From Lachnoclostridium phytofermentans ISDg (GTDB taxonomy: Bacteria > Bacillota > Clostridia > Lachnospirales > Lachnospiraceae), in assembly GCF_000018685.1 (NCBI RefSeq), contig NC_010001.1, positions 1,566,001 through 1,630,000 on the forward strand: DNA of 64,000 nucleotides, written 5' to 3'. Each line of letters starts with the position of its first letter. The first letter of the stretch is position 1. The notes under the pieces were generated by a model, which saw only the letters and a program-made list of their open reading frames with translations, was not told where the DNA came from and did no database searches. This document shows, piece by piece, positions 53,132 through 61,501 of this stretch. A program made the position numbers and the translations under genes.

Positions 53132-53900
53132 TAAGAGAATGATTCTCTATGAGTTACGTAATGTAAAAGGGAATTTCTTTACTTTATTCTTTGGTATTGC
53201 ATTTCCAATCGTATTTTCCATATTAATGCCAAGTATTATTATGAGAGATCTTCCAGAAAGCGAGCAATCAAAGGCTATCGTTTCAGTATTTGTCACAATG
53301 AGTATGGTAATACCGATGGCAGTTATGCTACTTGGATATGCTGCAAACTATTCGCAAGAAGTAGAAAATGAGGTTCCGCTTCGCCTTGACCTATTCGGTA
53401 TTCAACCAAAGAAATTATTTGCAGCGAAGTTGATTGCACATTTGATATTTATTACAATAACATTCATGATCTATACCCTGGTTGACTTTATTGTACTTGA
53501 TATTCCAATACCTGCCGCTCGTGTGATAATAATCTGGCTTTCCTGTTTGTATTTGTTAGCGATTATATTCTTTATGATGGCCCATGGGATCACATCCATA
53601 CTGAAAAAATTCGGAACAACTTATGGTGTTATCATGTTCATGTATTTTGCATTTATGATATTATGCGGTATGATGGGATTGACAGTAGAACAGTTACCAA
53701 AGGGTTTAAAAAGTATTGCATTATTATTACCGATGTCTTATATCAGTAAAGATTTTGTGGGCATATGGGAAGGCGGAAGTTATAATTACGCCCCTCTAAT
53801 TCAGTCCTTTATCTTTTTTGCTGCCATTGCAGGTATCTTAGTATTACTTGGTATTAGAAAGAGTAATCGTACGAAAGGAATTTATCAGAAGATGGAATAA
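53112..53900 (+). CDS. ABC-2 type transporter permease
   Basis: A 262-residue membrane protein with six hydrophobic segments; the N-terminal RMILYELRNVKGNFFTLFFGIAFPIVFSILMP and the mid-protein RLDLFGIQPKKLFAAKLIAH are typical of ABC-2 exporters. It starts at TTG 53112 (GGGGGAG six bases upstream), within the end of the ATPase gene. The pair exports an unknown compound; a terminator follows. Confidence 0.88.
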   Translation: MKTLLPNKRMILYELRNVKGNFFTLFFGIAFPIVFSILMPSIIMRDLPESEQSKAIVSVFVTMSMVIPMAVMLLGYAANYSQEVENEVPLRLDLFGIQPKKLFAAKLIAHLIFITITFMIYTLVDFIVLDIPIPAARVIIIWLSCLYLLAIIFFMMAHGITSILKKFGTTYGVIMFMYFAFMILCGMMGLTVEQLPKGLKSIALLLPMSYISKDFVGIWEGGSYNYAPLIQSFIFFAAIAGILVLLGIRKSNRTKGIYQKME

Positions 53901-53908
53901 ATTATAAA

Positions 53909-53950
53909 GAATCCTCCGTAAGATGAGTACTTACGAAGGATTCTTTTTTT
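53909..53950 (+). terminator. Terminator after the ABC-2 operon
   Basis: GAATCCTCCGTAAG pairs with CTTACGAAGGATTC (one internal mismatch) and runs into TTTTTTT. The following spacer to 54272 holds only a promoter. Confidence 0.88.
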
Positions 53951-54167
53951 AGTTTGCGCGTCTTCCGAATTGATGGCATTGAGACACAATGCATCCATAT
54001 TCAAATCTAATGTATAAAGAGCTAGTGTAAAATATTTGTATTAAATAAATAAAATAATAGAAGGTTCCTGTTTATATTTAAGCGACCAAACCAAAATAAT
54101 ATATAAAGTGAGGATTCTTCTATGATAAAGAGTATACAACGATTTAAGAAATTGGAAGGTGTATTTT

Positions 54168-54196
54168 TTGACACCACATTTTTTATACGTTATAAT
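54168..54196 (+). promoter_or_regulatory. Consensus sigma-A promoter of the acetyltransferase gene
   Basis: TTGACA (54168-54173), 17-base spacer, TATAAT (54191-54196), a full match at both boxes. A dyad GGTGT-N8-ACACC (54159-54176) overlaps the -35 box and may be an operator. Confidence 0.85.
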
Positions 54197-54272
54197 AAGA
54201 TATTATTATAGAATATATGTTTAAGAACATGCTAACCAAATAGAGATAGTAAATATATTAGAGGATTATGTA

Positions 54273-54806
54273 ATGTTTATTGAAACAAAACGTTTGATAA
54301 TAAGGGATTTCCTAGAAGAGGATGTATTGGAAGCTTATCAATATCTTAGGGATGAGCGAGTTATGAAGTTTGTGGAACCTATTTTTAGTGTAGAACAAGC
54401 AAGGGAGTTTGTTTTAACATATGGATGTGAAAAAAATATGGTTTTTGCACTAATGGAAAAGGAATCTAAAAAATTAATTGGACATGTGATATTTCATCCT
54501 TATGACAGCCAAGATGAATATGAAATTGGATGGATTTTAAACAGTGATTTTTGGGGAAAAGGATATGCTGCTGAGGCGAGTGAAGCATTAATAGGGCATG
54601 CATTTGAAAATTTGAATGTGAACCGAATTGTAGCAGAAACCGTGGATAGAAATGTGTATGCTCTGTCAATCATTCAAAAACTAGGTATGCAAGAGAATAG
54701 GATGAGATCAGGAACGTTTTTGAAGTTATTTGAAATTAATAAAGTTGAAGTTAATAAATTTGAAATTAATAAAGCTGAAGGGGAAAAAGATGAAACTACT
54801 ATTTAA
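54273..54806 (+). CDS. GNAT-family N-acetyltransferase with pentapeptide-repeat tail
   Basis: A 177-residue acetyltransferase of the RimJ/RimL type: ETKRLIIRDFLEEDV at the start, EIGWILNSDFWGKGYAAEASEAL (acetyl-CoA loop, about residues 88-110) and NVNRIVAETVDRNVYALSIIQKLGM. The last 25 residues are four five-residue units (FEINK, VEVNK, FEINK, AEGEK) encoded by a 15-bp DNA repeat that ends in the ribosome site of the next gene, with which it overlaps by 17 bp. The tail is not part of the fold and probably arose by slippage. Substrate unknown. Confidence 0.9.
   Translation: MFIETKRLIIRDFLEEDVLEAYQYLRDERVMKFVEPIFSVEQAREFVLTYGCEKNMVFALMEKESKKLIGHVIFHPYDSQDEYEIGWILNSDFWGKGYAAEASEALIGHAFENLNVNRIVAETVDRNVYALSIIQKLGMQENRMRSGTFLKLFEINKVEVNKFEINKAEGEKDETTI
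54729..54788 (+). repeat. 15-bp in-frame repeat at the acetyltransferase 3' end
   Basis: TTTGAAATTAATAAA-type units at 54729, 54744, 54759 and a diverged fourth at 54774 encode (F/V/A)-E-x-x-K units. Copies 1 and 3 are identical. Confidence 0.85.
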
Positions 54807-55257
54807 ACAAAGATTTTTTTCATGGTTTGACAGCTATGACATTTATAATGAATTTGGTGAAACCGTTTATACGGTAAAAGGTGTTCTCTCTTGGGGACAC
54901 TGTCTAAAAATATATGATTCCGCAAATCGAGAGGTCGGAATGTTAAAAGAACAGGTTTTGACTTTTCTGCCGAAATTTCATATGTTTTTATATGGAAATG
55001 AAATTGGTACTATAAATAAAGAATTTACTTTTTTCCGACCTAAATTTTATCTTAACTGTAATGGTTGGGAGGTAGAGGGAGATTTATTTGAATGGGACTA
55101 TTCAGTTAAGGATGGTTCACAGCTTATTATGACAGCATCAAAAAAGCTTTGGAATCTTACTGATACGTATGAAATAGATGTTATACAACCAGAAAATGCG
55201 CTTGTTGCTTTGATGATTGTACTTGCAATAGATGCTGCTAAATGTGGAAAAAATTAA
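54790..55257 (+). CDS. LURP-one-related (LOR/YxjI) family protein
   Basis: A 155-residue protein of the LURP-one-related/scramblase-like fold: LLFKQRFFSWFDSYDIYNEFGETVYTVKG.., HCLKIYDSANREVGMLKEQVLTFLPKFHMF.., ending in a hydrophobic helix (ALVALMIVLAIDAA). These proteins form a 12-strand barrel around a central helix; bacterial roles are unknown. ATG 54790 follows GAAGGGG; an upstream in-frame ATG would read through the repeat. Coupled to the acetyltransferase gene. Confidence 0.85.
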   Translation: MKLLFKQRFFSWFDSYDIYNEFGETVYTVKGVLSWGHCLKIYDSANREVGMLKEQVLTFLPKFHMFLYGNEIGTINKEFTFFRPKFYLNCNGWEVEGDLFEWDYSVKDGSQLIMTASKKLWNLTDTYEIDVIQPENALVALMIVLAIDAAKCGKN

Positions 55258-55279
55258 GATTATTTTTATAACACAGTGA

Positions 55280-55318
55280 GAGGAGGAAATTTTCATTAAT
55301 GATGAAGATTTCCTCCTT
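55280..55318. terminator. Hairpin after the LOR gene
   Basis: GAGGAGGAAAT (55280-55290) pairs with ATTTCCTCCTT (55308-55318), one G-U. The T content after it is modest, so termination strength is uncertain. Confidence 0.55.
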
Positions 55319-55421
55319 CTCGATTTAAAACAAATTCCCTTCAATAAAAATACATAATTGCATAGAGGAAAATTCAAAGATTTTTACAGCTTCCACATCA
55401 ATCGCATGTTGTGGAAACTTA

Positions 55422-56306
55422 TCACCACTTAACATCTGTGCATACTACTAAAAATGCCTCCAATGAAGGAGAGAGCCATTTATCACTATGGTGTACAACC
55501 TGAATGAACAATTCTAAATTTTTCCCTTTCCAATCGATCATAGAAAGTTGATTGGATGCTATTTCCTCATCTACGGCATATAAAGGTAAAACTGCTATTC
55601 CAAAGCCCAGTACAGCAAATTGCTTAAGATCAGAAATGCTTGCTGTTTCCAACATAATTCTAAATGACTCATTTGCTTCTTCCATAACCGCCTGAAAGAT
55701 ATTCTTCCAGCAACTGCTGTGCGATATTAAAAGCATGGGGTGACTTGATACATCGTGGGGAAGTATATTTCCCACGCCATCTAAAGGGTGATTAGGTGAA
55801 ACAAAAAGACCCAATGATTCTTCCTGATATATTTTAACTGTTAGCTCAGGGACGTGCCATGGCTTGTCCAATAACACTGCTACATCAATTAGATTTTCTT
55901 TCAACCACAATTCCAATTCATCCGATGAACCGATTTTTATATGAAATTCAACCTCTGGATACCGTTTGCGATATTCGTCTAACAGTTTAGGCAATTTAAC
56001 AGAGCAAACGGATTCATTCACTCCAATCGTTAAAATTCCATGTGGAGACTTTAATAAAGATAGAGAACCTTTTGCCTTTTCCCATGAAAAGAGAAGTTGT
56101 CTTGCATCTACGAGGAATTGTTCGCCTTCGGGTGTAAGGCAGACCTTTTTGCCTAATCTATCAAATAATTTTACACCCAATTCTTTCTCCAAAAGTTGTA
56201 TTTGGGATGTAATGGATGATTGAGCGTATCCAAGCTGGTCTGCCGCCTTCGTGAAGTTATGCAGTGTAGCGACAGTCACAAATGCTATAATTAAACGTAT
56301 GTCCAT
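55422..56306 (-). CDS. LysR-family transcriptional regulator
   Basis: A 294-residue regulator with an N-terminal winged helix (FVTVATLHNFTKAADQLGYAQSSITSQIQLLEKELGVKLFDR) and a C-terminal effector-binding domain of two periplasmic-binding-type lobes (GILTIGVNES.., AVLLDKPWHVPEL.., FGIAVLPLYAVDEEI). It is divergent from a nitroreductase gene with 162 bp between starts and a LysR-type T-N11-A site in that gap, so that gene is its probable target. Effector unknown. Confidence 0.94.
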   Translation of the reverse strand: MDIRLIIAFVTVATLHNFTKAADQLGYAQSSITSQIQLLEKELGVKLFDRLGKKVCLTPEGEQFLVDARQLLFSWEKAKGSLSLLKSPHGILTIGVNESVCSVKLPKLLDEYRKRYPEVEFHIKIGSSDELELWLKENLIDVAVLLDKPWHVPELTVKIYQEESLGLFVSPNHPLDGVGNILPHDVSSHPMLLISHSSCWKNIFQAVMEEANESFRIMLETASISDLKQFAVLGFGIAVLPLYAVDEEIASNQLSMIDWKGKNLELFIQVVHHSDKWLSPSLEAFLVVCTDVKW

Positions 56307-56330
56307 AATATGAAACCTTCCATCTGATTT

Positions 56331-56345
56331 ATTGATTGTATCAAT
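56331..56345. promoter_or_regulatory. LysR-type box
   Basis: ATTGAT-TGT-ATCAAT, a perfect dyad of T-N11-A form, 25 bp upstream of the lysR start and between the divergent genes. Confidence 0.65.
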
Positions 56346-56468
56346 AGAAACAATTAATTTTACCGATTATATAAATCGTGTTACCATGATATCACATATT
56401 GAAAGTAAAAAACAATGCTTAGTTTTTTGAGTTGTGATTTATGAAATACAAGAATGGGAGGTAGTAAT

Positions 56469-56972
56469 GTGAAAGAAATATTTAATCGCAGAAGTATTCG
56501 GGAATTCAAAAACATGCCTGTGGAGAAAGATAAAATAGACAAATTGTTACGAGCAGCTATGCAAGCACCTTCAGCGTTAAATCAACAGCCTTGGGAATTT
56601 ATTGTATTTGAAAGCAAAACAGCCCTACAGAAACTATCCAAGGCTATGCCAGATGCAAAACCAGTTTATAATTCAGGGTTAACAATGATTTTGGTAGCGA
56701 ATAGCGAAAAATTTAGATATGAACCAGATTGGGAGTTGGATATGAGTGCAGCAGCCCAAAATATTTTATTGGAAGCTGTTCATTTGGGACTTGGAGCAGT
56801 GTGGATGAGTATTACATCTGTGGATTCTGCTATAAATTATGTGCGGGAGATGTATAAACTGCCATCAAATATAAAACCTTTTGCCTTGATTGCTATTGGG
56901 TATCCAGATAAGCACAAAAATCAATTTATAGATCGATATAATTCTGAAAAAATCCATTATGAAAAGTGGTAA
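56469..56972 (+). CDS. Nitroreductase-family protein
   Basis: A 167-residue FMN-dependent oxidoreductase: EIFNRRSIREFKNMPVEKDKIDKLLRAAMQAPSALNQQPWEFIV holds the FMN-phosphate-binding arginines and serine, and GLGAVWMSI the second FMN contact. It may reduce nitro compounds, quinones or flavins with NAD(P)H. GTG 56469 is the likely start, with GGGAGG nine bases upstream; ATG 56454 overlaps that site. Divergent from a LysR regulator. Confidence 0.92.
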   Translation: MKEIFNRRSIREFKNMPVEKDKIDKLLRAAMQAPSALNQQPWEFIVFESKTALQKLSKAMPDAKPVYNSGLTMILVANSEKFRYEPDWELDMSAAAQNILLEAVHLGLGAVWMSITSVDSAINYVREMYKLPSNIKPFALIAIGYPDKHKNQFIDRYNSEKIHYEKW

Positions 56973-57052
56973 GACTGTGATTAGCAGAAATACACTTAAT
57001 AATGTTGGAGCATTCCTCAATGGTATGAAAATTTGAAAAGGAGAAATTTGAA

Positions 57053-57280
57053 ATGTCTAAAAATATTGTTGTAATCAATGGAAGTCCAAGAAAAAACGGT
57101 AACTCGGAACTTTTGGTGGATGCGTTTATTGAAGGAGCCAATGGTAGTGGAAATAAAGTCACCATATCGGCCGGTAGAGAGAGTGGTAAAGATTACTACC
57201 AAACCTGTAAAAGGTATGGGCGCCCAGATGGGCGCTTTTTATTTCCTTCATTCTATTTGGCTTTTATGGTAATTATATAA
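57053..57280 (+). pseudogene. Truncated NADPH-dependent FMN reductase
   Basis: The first 36 residues (IVVINGSPRKNGNSELLVDAFIEGAN) are the FMN-phosphate loop start of flavodoxin-fold FMN reductases, which normally have about 180 residues. After about 57160 the frame no longer resembles the family and ends after 75 codons, with a terminator inside it. The remainder of the gene was deleted. ATG 57053 has GAAAAGGAG upstream. Confidence 0.72.
57220..57241 (+). terminator. Terminator within the reductase remnant
   Basis: GCGCCC-AGAT-GGGCGC followed by TTTTT. It ends transcription of the nitroreductase unit. Confidence 0.85.
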
Positions 57281-57299
57281 AATAAGGTTACCTTTTGCC

Positions 57300-57773
57300 C
57301 TATTTATGATATTTTCCTGTACACTCTACGATATCAATCTCAATCACAGCGGTACCCTTAATCATGTTATCAGGAAGCTCTTTCCCAGCAAATTGTGGCG
57401 TGTACTTCTCAACCAGCCTATTCAACACTTCACGTTTATATTCTAGGTCCTCAAGCAGCGAAGCGTTTCCAATAATTACAACACTATTGTACTCAGCCTC
57501 AGTGTCACAAGCATTTTCTATATTGTCAGTCAAGAGACCAAACAATTCATCAACCTCAAAGCATACTTTGGAATTTCGATTTACATTATCGATTTTTTGT
57601 CCCTTTGGAAGACCATGCATATAAATTTTATTATTGTAGTAAACAAAATGCATAGCAATGACATATGGATAACCATTCTCGTTGATGGTAGCGAATCGTC
57701 CAGTATTTGCACGATGAAGTAACTCTTCAATCTGCTCCAACGTTAATTGAAACTTTCTCATTCTATATTGCAT
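57300..57773 (-). CDS. NimA-like pyridoxamine-5'-phosphate-oxidase-fold protein
   Basis: A 157-residue split-barrel flavin-binding protein: MRKFQLTLEQIEELLHRANTGRFATINENGYPYVIAMHFVYYNNKIYMHG and the later KVCFEVDE and SVVIIGNASLLED are typical of the NimA/flavin-nucleotide-binding group, some of which reduce nitroimidazoles. ATG 57773 follows TAGGAGGG. Divergent from a MocR regulator with direct-repeat sites in between, which may control it. Confidence 0.9.
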   Translation of the reverse strand: MQYRMRKFQLTLEQIEELLHRANTGRFATINENGYPYVIAMHFVYYNNKIYMHGLPKGQKIDNVNRNSKVCFEVDELFGLLTDNIENACDTEAEYNSVVIIGNASLLEDLEYKREVLNRLVEKYTPQFAGKELPDNMIKGTAVIEIDIVECTGKYHK

Positions 57774-57858
57774 AATTCTTCACCCTCCTAATTATGTTAA
57801 ATTGACTTATATTCAAGATTTATATGTACTTGATATACAAGCAAACATATTATATCAT

Positions 57859-57913
57859 GTAAGTGTACCTGTAAAAAGATACACTTATACGATATATTAT
57901 GGGGTACACTTAT
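57859..57913. promoter_or_regulatory. Three-copy MocR binding region
   Basis: The nonamer GTACACTTA or ATACACTTA occurs inverted at 57861-57869 (as TAAGTGTAC) and direct at about 57880 and 57905. AGTGTA and TACACT of the first two form an inverted pair; the second and third are direct repeats 25 bp apart. Mixed inverted/direct repeats are the usual site form for MocR regulators. The third copy overlaps ATG 57912. Confidence 0.65.
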
Positions 57914-57935
57914 GATTAAGGATGGTTATAATTCT

Positions 57936-59354
57936 ATGATCTATATTCAGGAAAATTCAGATGATCCAATGTATCTTCAGATCTACTATCAGATCAAAGA
58001 AGATATTGTACAAGGAAATATTGTACCTGAGGAACGGCTTCCGGGTATTCGCACATTAGCCCAAACACTTGGTATAGCGCGTAATACTGTCAGTCGGGCT
58101 TATGCCCAGCTAGCTGTGGAAGGATATGCTGAGTCAAGACATGGTTCAGGATTTTTTGTTCTAGATGTCTCAAACAAAGTTACGGAGAGGAATTATGTAA
58201 CACAAGATACAGACATTTTATCTGACGAAAGATTGAAACTGAAGCAATCAGTATGTCTATATGATTTTCAATACGGTGGGCTTCCTCATGAACAATTTCC
58301 TTTTAAGTTATGGCGAAAATATACCTCTCAAATTCTCTTATCATCACAAAAAGATGTAGTGAATCAATATCCGGATAAGCAGGGTGATCTGTTATTAAGA
58401 CAAGAAATCAAAAAATACCTACACAGGTCAAGGGGGATGATTTGCCTTGAGGAACAGATTATCATAGGCTCTGGACTACACTATTCGTTAGATATTTTGT
58501 GCAAGATTTTGTTTAAAGAAAACAATACGATTGCTATGGAAGAACCCGGCTATAATGGAGCCAGAGATGTATTTATTAACAACAATTATAATTTGTATCC
58601 GATCCCAGCCAATAAAGATGGAATTATTCTCTCGTCCATTCATTGTTCTGGTGCATGTGCTGCTTATGTAACACCTTCACATCAATTTCCTTACGGAACC
58701 GTGATGCCAATATATCAGCGTAAGGAACTCCTTAATTGGGCAATTGATAACGATGCGTATATCATTGAGGATGATTATGACAGTGAACTCAGATATGATG
58801 CTAACCCAGTGCCATCGCTCCATTCCCTAGACATTGACGATCGTACTATCTATATCGGAACTTTTTCAAAGTCCCTTTCTCCTTCCGTGCGGGTGAACTA
58901 TATGGTGCTACCAGTACGGTTACTCACGAGGTATTATAGTCTATTCCGTTCCTACAATTCTCCTGTATCATGGTTGACGCAACGTGTTTTAGCCGATTAT
59001 ATGAGAGATGGAAACTATGAGCGTCATGTTCGAAAAATGTGCCTCACCTATAAAAGACGGCATGATGTGTTAGTACGGGAGGCAACGAAACTGTTTGGCA
59101 GCAAAGTAATCTTATATGGTCGCGGAGCAGGGTTGCATTTCGTTTTGGTGTTCTCAGGTGGTGAAGAACAGGAGTGGCTTATTAATCAGGCGGAAAAAGT
59201 TGGGGTCAAAGTATATCCTATGATTCCATTCTGGAATGAGAGGAACGCTTGTCCCAAAAACGTGATATTTTTAGGATACAGCTTACTGAGTGAACAAGAG
59301 ATACGAAGAGGCATCGCATTGCTACAGTCCGCATGGTTTGGTGTATTACCATAA
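57936..59354 (+). CDS. MocR/GabR-type regulator (GntR HTH fused to PLP aminotransferase)
   Basis: A 472-residue MocR protein. The N-terminal GntR-type winged helix has PMYLQIYYQIKEDIVQGNI.. and LAQTLGIARNTVSRAYAQL; the C-terminal fold-type-I aminotransferase-like domain (about 110-470) has VTPSHQFPYGTVMP, IIEDDYDSELRY and the PLP-lysine in YIGTFSKSLSPSVRV. Such regulators sense PLP with an amine or aldehyde partner (GabR, PdxR). ATG 57936 follows AAGGATGG; ATG 57912 in frame is possible but lies inside an operator copy. Part of its 3' end recurs, decayed, at 61499-61569. Confidence 0.93.
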   Translation: MIYIQENSDDPMYLQIYYQIKEDIVQGNIVPEERLPGIRTLAQTLGIARNTVSRAYAQLAVEGYAESRHGSGFFVLDVSNKVTERNYVTQDTDILSDERLKLKQSVCLYDFQYGGLPHEQFPFKLWRKYTSQILLSSQKDVVNQYPDKQGDLLLRQEIKKYLHRSRGMICLEEQIIIGSGLHYSLDILCKILFKENNTIAMEEPGYNGARDVFINNNYNLYPIPANKDGIILSSIHCSGACAAYVTPSHQFPYGTVMPIYQRKELLNWAIDNDAYIIEDDYDSELRYDANPVPSLHSLDIDDRTIYIGTFSKSLSPSVRVNYMVLPVRLLTRYYSLFRSYNSPVSWLTQRVLADYMRDGNYERHVRKMCLTYKRRHDVLVREATKLFGSKVILYGRGAGLHFVLVFSGGEEQEWLINQAEKVGVKVYPMIPFWNERNACPKNVIFLGYSLLSEQEIRRGIALLQSAWFGVLP

Positions 59355-59397
59355 GATGTATGTATACTTAATAGAAAACATAAAGCCTCTCAATTAG

Positions 59398-59568
59398 GAG
59401 ATCATAAAGAACCATGTCGAGCATTTAAAAGATTTAAAGAGCCATGGAAAACTTGTACTTTGTGGGCCTTTCACGGATTATCCCGAAGGAATGGCTGTTT
59501 TCTTGGTTGGGGATAAAAAGGAAAAAGAGGCGGCTTTGACTGTTTTTAAAACCGCCTCATCGACTTAA
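59398..59568 (+). pseudogene. YciI-family remnant
   Basis: A 56-codon open stretch without start codon whose sequence (HVEHLKDLKSHGKLVLCGPFTDYPEGMAVFLVGD) is the C-terminal half of a YciI-like ferredoxin-fold protein. The first half, including the conserved His-Asp, is missing; a TAG stop stands just upstream in frame. Its end overlaps the terminator of the opposite gene. Confidence 0.75.
59527..59558 (-). terminator. Terminator of the YdcZ-type transporter gene
   Basis: GAGGCGG (59527-59533) pairs with CCGCCTC (59552-59558); on the minus strand it runs into TTTTTCCTTTTT. Confidence 0.78.
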
Positions 59569-60725
59569 ATTATATTATTAGATGTTGATGTACAATCGTC
59601 CCTGATTTCTTCTTCAACTAACTCATCCCGAAAAATAAATTTTGCATTACACTTATATCCATAGCAAAAATTTCGATTGGAAGGTTGTATCGTCCAACAA
59701 TAAGGACAACATACTCCATTTTTCGGGCGTGTTTCAAATACAATATCTTGAGGTGAAGTGAATGGTTCATTTGCAAGTTCTAAGAGATGATTCTGATACT
59801 CTTTTTTTAAGTTACGAATTCCTTCACAGTTCTTTCTGTTTTTGCTTTCTTTGTTGCAGAGGAATTGCTCATATATCATATTTAACGAGATTCCGATAGC
59901 AACCAGTACCCCACCTGTAAAAGTTTTTTCTGAGTATCCACTCTTTGTTAATATATCAATCACAATTCCTGTAAATATTTGACCTACAAAAGTTAAAAGT
60001 GTTAATCGAAATGCTGATAATTTCGGAACAGTTATGTTGCTAAGCAATACGGTGGTAACGCCAAGCATACCTCCTAAATATATCCATAACTCAGGCGTAA
60101 ACTTATATACTATGAAAGATTGGCTACTTTTTGTGATCGCAATTGTGATTACAACTGCTATTGGGAGTCCCACAACATGGTTTATGAATGAACTCTGCAT
60201 ATCACCAACATGTTGTGACAACTTAGCATTTATTGAACGAGAAAGAACTATTGTAATTCCTGAACAGAAAGATAGCAATATAGCATATAATGCTGTTTCC
60301 GCTATATTATCTAACATTACAAGAATACCAAGAAGGGAAAAAACAAACCCGATAATTGATGACTTCCTAAATGCGTGCTTTTTCATACCAAAAAGTCCAA
60401 GACAGTCAATCAATAATGAAGCTACTGTCTGACCCAATAGACCTAAAGCTACGATACTTGTCAAACTGATTTTTCCAAATGCAAAGTTATTAAATACGAG
60501 TGTCAATATACCAATTGCTCCACCTAAATATAACCAGAGAGGCATATTTTTCTTTAGGGTAATCGTTTTTTTTGTTAATTTGCAAAGTAAGAATGCAAAT
60601 ATAACACCTACGACATGAACAATTATTATTGCATTAAAATTACCATATTGAAGTGCAAGTCTACCGTTGAGTGCAACCATTACAGCTATGACTAATCCAG
60701 TAATTAAAGATAGTATATTATACAT
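59565..60725 (-). CDS. DMT-superfamily transporter (double YdcZ) with C-terminal zinc ribbon
   Basis: A 386-residue membrane protein. Two related halves of about 145 residues, each with about five hydrophobic segments (VMVALNGRLALQYGNFNAIIIVHVVG.. and VLSRSINAKLSQHVGDMQSSFINHVVG..), are YdcZ/DUF606 units of the drug/metabolite transporter superfamily, usually encoded singly. A soluble tail of about 90 residues ends in C-x2-C-x10-C-x4-C (CCPYCW..FCYGYKCNAKF), a likely zinc ribbon on the cytoplasmic side. ATG 60725 follows AAGGAGG. Divergent from a Crp/Fnr gene, as YdcZ-type genes often are. Confidence 0.85.
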   Translation of the reverse strand: MYNILSLITGLVIAVMVALNGRLALQYGNFNAIIIVHVVGVIFAFLLCKLTKKTITLKKNMPLWLYLGGAIGILTLVFNNFAFGKISLTSIVALGLLGQTVASLLIDCLGLFGMKKHAFRKSSIIGFVFSLLGILVMLDNIAETALYAILLSFCSGITIVLSRSINAKLSQHVGDMQSSFINHVVGLPIAVVITIAITKSSQSFIVYKFTPELWIYLGGMLGVTTVLLSNITVPKLSAFRLTLLTFVGQIFTGIVIDILTKSGYSEKTFTGGVLVAIGISLNMIYEQFLCNKESKNRKNCEGIRNLKKEYQNHLLELANEPFTSPQDIVFETRPKNGVCCPYCWTIQPSNRNFCYGYKCNAKFIFRDELVEEEIRDDCTSTSNNII

Positions 60726-60775
60726 ATTATTACCTCCTTAAATCAATTGTACTAGATAAGTTGACATTCCCATAG

Positions 60776-60785
60776 GACATATGTC
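60776..60785. promoter_or_regulatory. Palindrome between divergent transporter and Crp/Fnr genes
   Basis: GACAT-ATGTC, a perfect 10-bp palindrome in the 101-bp gap, within a longer TTGACA...TGTCATA dyad. It is a candidate site for the adjacent Crp/Fnr protein. Confidence 0.5.
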
Positions 60786-60826
60786 ATACTGATTTATAAT
60801 ATATGTTATAATTTGGAGGGTGATAA

Positions 60827-61501
60827 ATGCAGAGTAGTCCTTTGAAAAAAGAGCATCTCAATAAATTAGAAGGATATGGCATAAACAATATGCCCTTGGA
60901 TGCATGCTTATGTCTGAGGTTTGAAGCTGGAGAAAACATTTTACATGAAGGAATGCCAATTATGTACCTTATGTTTGTTGTTACAGGGAAGGTTAAAATT
61001 TGTTCCACAGCGAAAAATGGCAAAGATTTAGTTTTATGCTATTATATTTCCGATGGCATTATAGGCGATTTAGAATTGATGACCAATACCTATGATGCAA
61101 CAGCCAGTATTATAGCCATAACTGATTTTGAGTGTATCGCATTGCCCTATCAAAAATATGCTATAGATTTAAAAAATAATCTTGCCTTTCTGAAGAGAAT
61201 TGGGAGTGAACTTTCTAACAAGCTATTGCGAATTTCAAAAAATTATGTATTTACTACCTTGCATTCAGGAGAAGAACGTCTATGCTCCTATATTTTACAA
61301 GCATCACATAATGGTATATTTAATGATATACTGACGGATGTATCTTGTTCAATAGGTATGAGTTATAGGCATATGTTTCGCTTGTTGAACCAGCTCTGTA
61401 CAGATGGGTTATTGGACAAAAGAGACAATGGGTATATCATTGTTGACCGTGAAGAATTGCTTCGAAGAGCGCCAGGGGGATACGACGGCATGATGTGTTG
61501 A
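60827..61501 (+). CDS. Crp/Fnr-family regulator (YeiL-like)
   Basis: A 224-residue regulator: cyclic-nucleotide-type beta-barrel (about 25-135: RFEAGENILHEGMPIMYLMFVVTGKVKI.., GDLELM) and C-terminal helix-turn-helix with ILTDVSCSIGMSYRHMFRLLNQLC. The phosphate-binding arginine of Crp is absent, and the cysteines near the N-terminus (CLC, about residue 28) are too few for an Fnr cluster, so the signal is unknown. ATG 60827 follows TTGGAGGG. Its stop codon is the first base triplet of a decayed MocR 3' end. Confidence 0.9.
   Translation: MQSSPLKKEHLNKLEGYGINNMPLDACLCLRFEAGENILHEGMPIMYLMFVVTGKVKICSTAKNGKDLVLCYYISDGIIGDLELMTNTYDATASIIAITDFECIALPYQKYAIDLKNNLAFLKRIGSELSNKLLRISKNYVFTTLHSGEERLCSYILQASHNGIFNDILTDVSCSIGMSYRHMFRLLNQLCTDGLLDKRDNGYIIVDREELLRRAPGGYDGMMC

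Noticed and set aside
54122..54211. 29-codon ORF after a GTGAGG site
   Set aside because: A full-consensus promoter (54168-54196) lies inside it, so the DNA is more likely regulatory than coding.
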